This document shows positions 57,701 to 64,000 of a stretch of 64,000 nucleotides of DNA, one piece after another. The stretch is from assembly GCF_019649055.1 (NCBI RefSeq), contig NW_026570259.1, positions 868,001 to 932,000 on the forward strand. The letters are read 5' to 3'. The notes below the pieces were generated by a model. It was not told the DNA's origin. It ran no database searches and saw nothing but the letters and a program-made list of their open reading frames with translations. Every line of letters starts with the position of its first letter. Position 1 is the first letter of the stretch. The stretch comes from Paramacrobiotus metropolitanus (Eukaryota; Tardigrada; Eutardigrada; Parachela; Macrobiotidae). A program made the translations under genes and the position numbers.

Positions 57701-60578
57701 ACTTGGTTCCTGTAGAAGAAAAACAGGTACAGAAACAGCAAAAACAGTTTCTTTTTCGGGAGAGCTTACTATGCTGGCATTGTCTTCTATATCAATGGGC
57801 ACGGCGCTGTTGGGCCATGATACTCGCACATCACTGGGGTGTACAATCCAGTTCCAAGCCGAACGATAATATCTGAAGCCCTTCCAAGTAGCAATGGCGC
57901 AGCCAATAAGAATAATGGGAAGGAAGAAGGCACCGATTCCAATCATAATGTAAGTGGGTAAGTAATCTGCAAGCAGTTCGAAACAAAAAAGCTTACATTT
58001 CACTACTGCAGGTACTTCCGGGAGGGATTTTTTTGCTTGCTTACCGTACGGAGGACACTTTTCATCGAGATATCCACAAACGGGTTCGTTAACTGGTGGT
58101 GTGTTATTTGCATTGGGCCAGACGATCGCTCGTATAACGCTGGGTGTCGTGGGACAAAGCTCAACCGTTGTGTCGGTAATGTTCGGATCACTAGAAGCGT
58201 TATACGCTCGCAGCAGTTGAAGTACTCCGTTGCTGGCGTTCGACATGCCGTATAAATTAAAACTGTCACACACTTCCCGAGTTTTGGTTGTTAACAACTT
58301 TTCCGACAAACGCAAACCGCTTTTCGAGTAGTTCCAAGTGATCTGCTGCATCGCGGATGTTAGAAGACTGGTATTGAACACCACTGGCGCGTCACCTGAA
58401 TAAAGGTCTGGATAACACACTGGTGCGGGGTTAAATCAAGTCGTAAGTTTACCAAACGAGTAACTCGGGAGTACGGCCAGTGGAAGTGCTGACTGTTGAA
58501 TTTCGTGATAGAAGCCCACGCCGGCCGCTGGTAAAAGGACTGCATCATGATAGCTTATCATGTAATAGTCTGGAGCGCTTAATAGGTCTGGCCTGGTGTA
58601 CTGATTGGTTCTTCCCCATTCCTTTAGTTCGTCCACAAACTTTAAGTACGATGGATCGGCTGAACGGTCTCGTAGACCGATTACTAACAGCGAACGGTAT
58701 GCGTCTTTAGCCTTTTCGTCGTTTCCGTCACCTAACAAGTATTGTATGACCGAATGGTTTTTTATACGTAAGTAATCATCAGCCATAAGTGCGGCCATAA
58801 ACCATTACCATAAAGACTCGTTTAATGTGCGGATGCCGTGACAGTGTGTTATAAATCAATTATAAATCATGCGTATACTTCCATTTACAGTAGTTTAACC
58901 TTTCTATAAAATACAGGCACGGTTCCATCAATACCGGAATGTATTTTGTAAAGGTACATACCTCGTTTCCAGCCAGTCTCTTTTGTAGGTTTTATAATGG
59001 TATCGCGATGGAAGTCTGGCGCAAAATACATATGCTCGCCATTGGTCATTCCTAGGTCATGTGCTCCCACAAGATACTGTCGAACCATTTCGGCATCTCC
59101 GACTAGTACGTGGACTGCAAAAACAGTATTTTAGACAAACTGCAAAGACAAACTCCAGTCTTCCAGAGCATGCGAATGTTGCCTTACTTACTTCGCCCTC
59201 TACTGTAAGCACTCAATAGGTTTCTTGACACATTGGAACTGGTGTCATGACGAATGGGGAAAAAGCTAATGGCTGTTGCGTATGGATTTGAGTTATAAAG
59301 ACCTAAATAGGAAATTGTCCATTGAATTCATGAAAAATGCAAGCACGAAAATTAATATGAAAATTAACCATTGGCAATACTTCGACATTTTCGCAATAGG
59401 GATTTGCGTACGGGACAAGAGAGACACGGTAATCTTCGCGTTGTTCCACATGACAAAATCTTTTCAAACACATACGGGACAATTTAGTGTTTTCATTACA
59501 AACTTGTACACCAGATTAATAAAATTATCAAGCTTTCTAATGTTAAGCATGAAGTTAAAGAATATGTATATCTCACAAAATCAAAAGCAGGAAAGGAAAA
59601 CATGAATAAAAGACATACACAGCCTATGACAAAAATACTTCTGCTATGTTTTCTGCTCTCCGGTAACGTGCCCATTACACACAGCGCTTTTCTCTTTGAA
59701 TCTGGATCGACAATCGCTGCCGGAGCAACTGTGGCGCAACGCAGAGAATACCTGTCTCTGCTGTCCTGTACGCGAAACCGTATTGCGAAAATGTCCGGAA
59801 TGCGATGGACGTCGCAGTGCAAATACTTAATATTCCTCTACATGCGCGGAACTATTCTCTGTTTAAGATCAGAATCAATACCAGTAGCCATGCCGTACCA
59901 GAGCTGACTACCAGGACTGGTTGTAGAGGCATCTGTATCATTGTCTTGAAAATATATAACGTTGACGTTGGTCCAGTTAAACTCGCGGCACAGATCTACC
60001 AGGGGAATCCAGAATGTGAAGGCGGAAAAGGTCATGCGGAAGCCATTCATGACGCTGAAGCTTCCGCGAAACGGCGAATTAGCCGCAATAAGTGGGCCGA
60101 TACCGTAATGGCTCATCATAGCGCACGCCGCATCTAAATCAGCTGGACAACTCGGTCCCAGCACAACAACAACTTTCTTACTGAACCAGGTACTTTTAAT
60201 CACGTAGAGCAGATTAGTTAGCCCGTCGCCGAACGCATCATCGCGACAAGTGCCACAAAAGGTTGTCGGCAGTGTGTAGTTAACGTTGAACATATCGGCA
60301 GCCTTTTTCATGGCGATATCGATTCCTGGCTGCATTAGGTCGGAATTGCACGGGATGCCACTGTCGTCGGAATGCATGATCATTAGCCGAAAAACTTCGG
60401 GTGGCTGGATAGAAGGATTCGAGGTAGTGGGTGGGGGGGTGAAGGCCATCCAAGGCATTGCAAAACTGGGCATTGTTGTCGTTTCACTGTTTTCAGCTGC
60501 GCTTGTATCTAGCTCTAAAATTTCTTGCAGCAGAGACAAATAAATTCTGCTTAGCAAAACTAGTGTAGTCAACAGCAT
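54721..60578 (-). CDS. Receptor guanylyl cyclase-like protein with degenerate catalytic domain
   Basis: A many-exon gene read right to left. 60578-59752 is a signal/TM-like N-terminus plus ligand-binding domain (VVVVLGPSCPADLDAACAMM, WTNVNVIYFQDNDTD). 59114-58962 has DLGMTNGEHMYFAPDF; 58798-58436 and 58420 to ~57650 continue the ectodomain. TM YIMIGIGAFFLPIILIGC is at ~57900-57955. 57639-57340 and 57290-56892 are the kinase-homology domain (HDNVLKFLGASID, KISDYGLPSFL, SVDIYSYGIIMQELI), 56859-56640 its end (CWNESQHERPDWSFVRGEI). 56400-56270 is the dimerisation coil. Cyclase exons are at ~56110-55925 (VTVVCSDVLTPSVIRAQSSP), ~55357-55215, ~55125-55020 and ~54925-54721. Metal and base residues are mostly lost: the second Asp site reads HFQDTV instead of GDAY, and NTASRM is LIALRM. 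An in-frame TAG lies at 59838-59840 inside conserved sequence, so pseudogene or sequence error must be considered. Confidence 0.75.
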
Positions 60579-61315
60579 AAGAAAGTGTTTCTGGAAAAAT
60601 GATATAGAAAAAAAATATCAAAAATGTTTGCGGAGAATGGTGTAGTGTTAAAGAATGTTTTAAAATAAACTGTTAGTGATGTGGATTTAGGAGTCTTGTG
60701 AACTGTTTGGCAAGCTGATAAACCCGTCTGCTTTTCTGCGTTGTCGCTGTGCGAAGTTACTTAAGTAGTTGTTTACAGTACGTCAGTATCTGCAGGTATT
60801 GTACGCATTTGTACAATTGTACACCAATAGCGATCTAATGCTGCCCGTAGCAATAAATATTTGAACCTCGAACACAAGCTAGCAGCCTAATATTCCGAGC
60901 ATGAACTTTAAAATAGTAAGTACTCTTTTCATTAATACAGGCGTTTTCAATAATGCTCACGTGTTAATTACTGTACACTGTACAGTGTTGTGACACTAGG
61001 CAATGTATGGGTAGTACAGTACTTTAGGGTAGTACTTCTGCTGGATTAAGAGTGTGTACATCCACACTCGACATGACAACAAATTCGTCGAAGTTATGTT
61101 TATAAGCTGTCTTCAAAAAATTGTCATGTTGCAGTAATACTCGTATCAGTATAGTGTAGCTGTGGCAGCAGTGTCTCCACGCTTAGAACTCGCTAAATCT
61201 TCAGTTTGGAGCCATTAGCTGATTTATAACAATCAACGGTGCGTTCCCAGAGCAAATAACAATATTTACGACCGTACATTTGAAAAAACAAAATCAGCAT
61301 TAATACGAGATTCCA
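60579..61315. other. Intergenic
   Basis: Upstream of the cyclase-like gene and downstream of the RNase H-fold gene. No supported gene; several TACAGT/ACTGTA-rich words. Confidence 0.45.
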
Positions 61316-61816
61316 CTATGTGCCATCAAAAATGATGCGCTCCATTTTGGAGGCCTTTCGGGCTAATCTTGCTGCTTTAGCGACATGTTTCCGCGGGACT
61401 ACGCGCAGTTCCAGTTTAGGCGATGCGAATTTCTGACGTAATTTTTCGACGGCTTCTTGACAGTCAGACACCACCAGGACTCTATCAAGCGCATCCTGAC
61501 ATTTCCTCATACCAACCAGGATACCGAGCATGATAGCCTTTTCTTTGACCTCAGTGACGGAAGTCGAGCTGGATACATCCAGGAGGGGTAAGGCAGTGTT
61601 GGCCGTATCATTCGGCCCCAGATAAACGGCGATACCGGCACGAGCGTCCCGGAAAAGACCAAATGTTTTCAGAGAGCCGGTGGTTTGTACAGTGTACAAC
61701 TGGAGAACGGCACTGGTGCGATGGAGTTTAGCAAGTGGAAACGGGAACAAAGGAAACGGGACGGATCGATTGATTGGTCTTGCGGCAGTACGTCCGATAT
61801 TACGAAGAAGAAACAT
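61316..61816 (-). CDS. RNase H-fold protein, possibly mitochondrial
   Basis: Single open frame of 166 residues from ATG 61816. The first ~40 residues are basic and hydroxylated without acidic residues (MFLLRNIGRTAARPINRSVP), as in a mitochondrial presequence. The rest follows the RNase H layout: 'QLYTVQTTGSLK', 'ARAGIAVYLGPNDTANTALP', 'TEVKEKAIMLGILVGMRKC', 'DRVLVVSDCQEAVEKLRQK', 'VPRKHVAKAARLARKA'. These correspond to beta-1 to alpha-5 of RNase HI. Of the catalytic DEDD residues, the Glu (TEVKEK) and the third Asp (VVSD) are kept; the first Asp (usually DGS) and the last Asp are replaced. It may bind RNA/DNA hybrids without cleaving them, or be a divergent retroelement-derived domain. Intronless. 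Confidence 0.6.
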   Translation of the reverse strand: MFLLRNIGRTAARPINRSVPFPLFPFPLAKLHRTSAVLQLYTVQTTGSLKTFGLFRDARAGIAVYLGPNDTANTALPLLDVSSSTSVTEVKEKAIMLGILVGMRKCQDALDRVLVVSDCQEAVEKLRQKFASPKLELRVVPRKHVAKAARLARKASKMERIIFDGT

Positions 61817-63041
61817 ACCTTATTACGAAATTAAATATCGATAAATTCTTCTCTAGGGGCATCTTCGATTTTTTTATAGAAATAGCTCCATAGAAACATT
61901 ATACGCGGAAGCGATAATAATAATTACTTGTATTACACATTTATAGTTAGTAAAAACTTTATTGGTAAGTGATAATTATACGTTGTTCTTACAAATCGTA
62001 GCAATGTCGTAAGTACGTTGTGGATATTTCTGCTTATTAAGTTTTATTCTTCAGTAGGACATGGTGCCGTCGCAATTTAAGTCGATTAACGCAATTTAAG
62101 CGTCGTCGATTAACGCAATTTAAGCGTGAAGACTGTATTTCTGTTTTGTATAATGATCTGTCAAAAGTATAATAATATATTTATATTTTAAATGTACATT
62201 CTGTACCATAAAATACGTATACTATAATTAAAGTACAGAGTACTTGCATTGTACTCTGTAGTCTTCAGTAAGGTATATCGAACATTGGTTCTGAAAAATG
62301 TTTATTTAAGAAATTTATTCACACCCGGCTTTCAAATTTAAAATTAGCCAACGCTAACTTTCGGCTATTGGATACCCAGAACTCATGTTAACTCATGTTA
62401 CGTGCCCAGTACGGCTATAACGGACAAGTTCGAAAGAAAATATCTAATTGTTTTGCTTTTAAATGAATAAAATATTCCTGGCTCAGCTATGCAGCCGGTG
62501 TACCTGATCTAGCACAGTAAAAGACCAAAGTTCCGGGAGCGCCGCGCTCACCCTCAGTAGTGACGATAAAGTGGCAGTCAGCATCATTTAGGGAATCTAA
62601 ATAAGCATAAAATTAAGCCCACATCTACTCTCCTGCTTTGGTCAAAATTGTAACTAGCGCACATTGCAGCTCGGTTCTAAGTCCAAATACGTAATAGTTC
62701 AGTCAAAGATCAGACCCTGACTCAAACAAGCGCTTCCCTTTTCCCCATGGTGCCCGGCAAGCATCGCTTTATCTCACGCATTGGATCCAGATTAACGCGG
62801 CTGGGAGAACGTATTTACGCAATGTGACCAACAAATTAGGCAAAATTCCTTTTGAACCACCGCTTGTCTGACAACAAGAGCTAATTATTCTGTAAAGTTT
62901 AACGGCAACGAAGGTATTTAACGGCATCGGCATATAAACGCCGACATGACGGTTTGGTTTCTGTCGATCTTCCGAACACTCAGCGCACGAAGTCATCAGC
63001 GGTTTTTCGGTTTTTTACACTTTTTATTCCATTCTCTTGTC
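61817..63041. other. Intergenic with small tandem duplication
   Basis: 62082-62128 contains two tandem copies of a 24-bp unit beginning GTCGATTAACGCAATTTAAG; ACTCATGTTA is doubled at 62381-62400. No convincing gene on either strand over about 1.2 kb. The 3' part is the presumed promoter of the neuropeptide gene. Confidence 0.5.
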
Positions 63042-63826
63042 ATGGAGAAATTTATCTTATCCGTTACTCTGTTGTTGACCATGCTGTCCTTCTCCGTTGC
63101 CCAACAATTCCAGTTCAGCAAGGTAAAGTACTATGGCGTAAAGGTAATCGTTTTGTGTCATCTCATAGTTAGGTGAGCGAGAAGCTAATACTCCAGGCAC
63201 AATGACAATGCTGCATATTTTCCAGGGCTGGACGCCAGGCAAGCGTAGCGGCCTCCCGCAACCCGGTAAGCCAGCAAAAAGATCTCGATGTAGATGTTTA
63301 ATTGCCGCGCAATGTATTCTGTATCTGTGTTTTCACGAGTTTAAGGGACACAAAATCCCCCTGGGCCGCCGCACTAGGCGTCGGCTTCTTTAACATCACA
63401 GAAGCCGACGCCTAGTGCGGGCGGTCCAGGGAGATTTTGTGTCCCTTACACTCGTGAAAATACAGTAAGTACATGTGCCACTCAACAGGCCCTCCCATAG
63501 CGGTGATGCCGACTGGAGAAAACGCTTTAGTGGATGCCAGTTTGTTCACCAATACCAGACTGCAAATGGACACCGATGAGCTTTTGGGCTTGTGGGCCAT
63601 TCTGAAGCCCAATATCATTGACCAGAATATGGGAATTTCGGCAAGTGGAATTTTTTGCTCTCTGCTGTATTCATGGTGGCCAGTAGTAACATTCGGTAAT
63701 CTCGGTAGGTGTTGCCGCCTTCAGGCATTAAGGGAGACTTCAAATCTAGGATGTTGGCCCGGAAATAGCTGGATAATGCGCTTGTCATCAATAAGTCCGC
63801 ACTATGTAGAATGTTTAGACTTTTAA
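63042..63826 (+). CDS. GnRH/AKH/corazonin-superfamily neuropeptide precursor
   Basis: Exons 63042-63122, 63226-63265 and 63489-63826. Junction 1 is phase 0 (GTAAAG...TTTTCCAG), junction 2 phase 1 (GTAAGC...CTCAACAG). Exon 1 is a signal peptide (MEKFILSVTLLLTMLSFSVAQ) followed by QFQFSK; exon 2 continues GWTP-GKR. Cleavage after Ala/Gln and at GKR would give pQFQFSKGWTP-amide. It has N-terminal pyroglutamate, F/Y-S at positions 4-5, Gly-Trp and an amidation Gly before a dibasic site, the hallmarks of the superfamily. It is closest to corazonin (pQTFQYSRGWTN-amide) and AKH. Position relative to the signal peptide (peptide first, then spacer) is also typical. Exon 3 encodes the associated peptide (GPPIAVMPTGENALVDASLF, LLGLWAILKPNIIDQ); its 3' end is less certain because the tail after ~63640 looks non-coding. 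Confidence 0.8.
63328..63464. repeat. Long near-perfect hairpin inside neuropeptide intron 2
   Basis: Left arm 63328-63389 and right arm 63400-63464 are reverse complements over about 62 bp with a handful of mismatches and a 10-nt loop. The arms share AGCCGACGCCTAGTGCGG and GGGACACAAAAT. It looks like a foldback MITE inserted in the intron, or a structured intronic RNA. Reading through it yields an alternative exon-2 ORF to 63393. Confidence 0.8.
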
Positions 63827-64000
63827 ACTGCTAAGTTCTGTATATGTTAGCATTATATTAATATTGCACTGTATCTTTCAACAACTGCCCTGCTGCTGCT
63901 GTTATTTGTCGATGCTTCGGGAACGTGCGTAATCAGAATAAATACCACCGGCTCATCAAGTATGTTCGAATTGGGTTCTTTGAGCTAAAATTATGTACCA

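Noticed and set aside
1-64000. CRISPR arrays, operons or ribosome binding sites
   Set aside because: The DNA is eukaryotic: spliced genes, animal families, no direct-repeat/spacer pattern.

Overview
The window is nuclear DNA of a small-genome metazoan. Genes are packed on both strands and split by short GT-AG introns, mostly 65-350 bp. The families are animal ones: RAB3GAP2, CatSper2, TPPP, sigma-class GSTs, a receptor guanylyl cyclase and a GnRH/AKH/corazonin-type neuropeptide. The LEA-like protein, the GST pair and the compact layout make a tardigrade the best guess. This is inference; no single feature proves it.

Layout. 0-12 kb is a block of axonemal genes: a CCDC96/113-like coiled-coil protein, a four-TM protein, AK7 (minus) and SPAG17 (plus), the last two divergently transcribed from one ~0.7 kb intergenic stretch. 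12-16 kb has a His-rich secreted protein (minus) and a damaged or unresolved plus-strand gene. 18.6-25.7 kb is a 13-exon RAB3GAP2. 26-29.4 kb holds two minus-strand Cys-containing unknowns and a TPPP gene. 30-33 kb has an intronless NAP1-like gene and a Lys/Ser-rich basic protein. 33.7-35.5 kb is CatSper2. 36.2-41.5 kb is a 1580-residue disordered protein with LEA-like repeats and a C-terminal membrane anchor. 41.7-44 kb is a divergent pair of sigma-class GSTs. 46.6-49.3 kb is a secreted Cys-rich protein. 50 kb has a retroelement RNase H-like remnant next to an unrecognised two-exon gene. 53.1-53.9 kb encodes a Cys/Lys/Arg/Ser 13-residue-repeat protein resembling a protamine. 54.7-60.6 kb is a receptor guanylyl cyclase with a degenerate catalytic domain. 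61.3 kb is an RNase H-fold protein. 63.0-63.8 kb is a neuropeptide precursor whose mature peptide is split by an intron.

How the genes relate. Many belong to flagellated sperm or cilia: CCDC96-like, AK7, SPAG17, TPPP (microtubules) and CatSper2. A NAP-family chaperone and two very basic repeat proteins could be spermatid chromatin factors. RFX X-box-like palindromes occur in several of the relevant intergenic regions. I read the window as enriched for sperm/cilia genes, with signalling and stress genes between them.

Quality note. Several conserved genes carry one-base frame breaks, often at homopolymer runs (AK7 twice, SPAG17, GST2, probably RAB3GAP2 exon 1 and TPPP). Uncorrected assembly indels are likelier than pseudogenes. 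Exon borders below come from splice motifs plus phase arithmetic done by eye.
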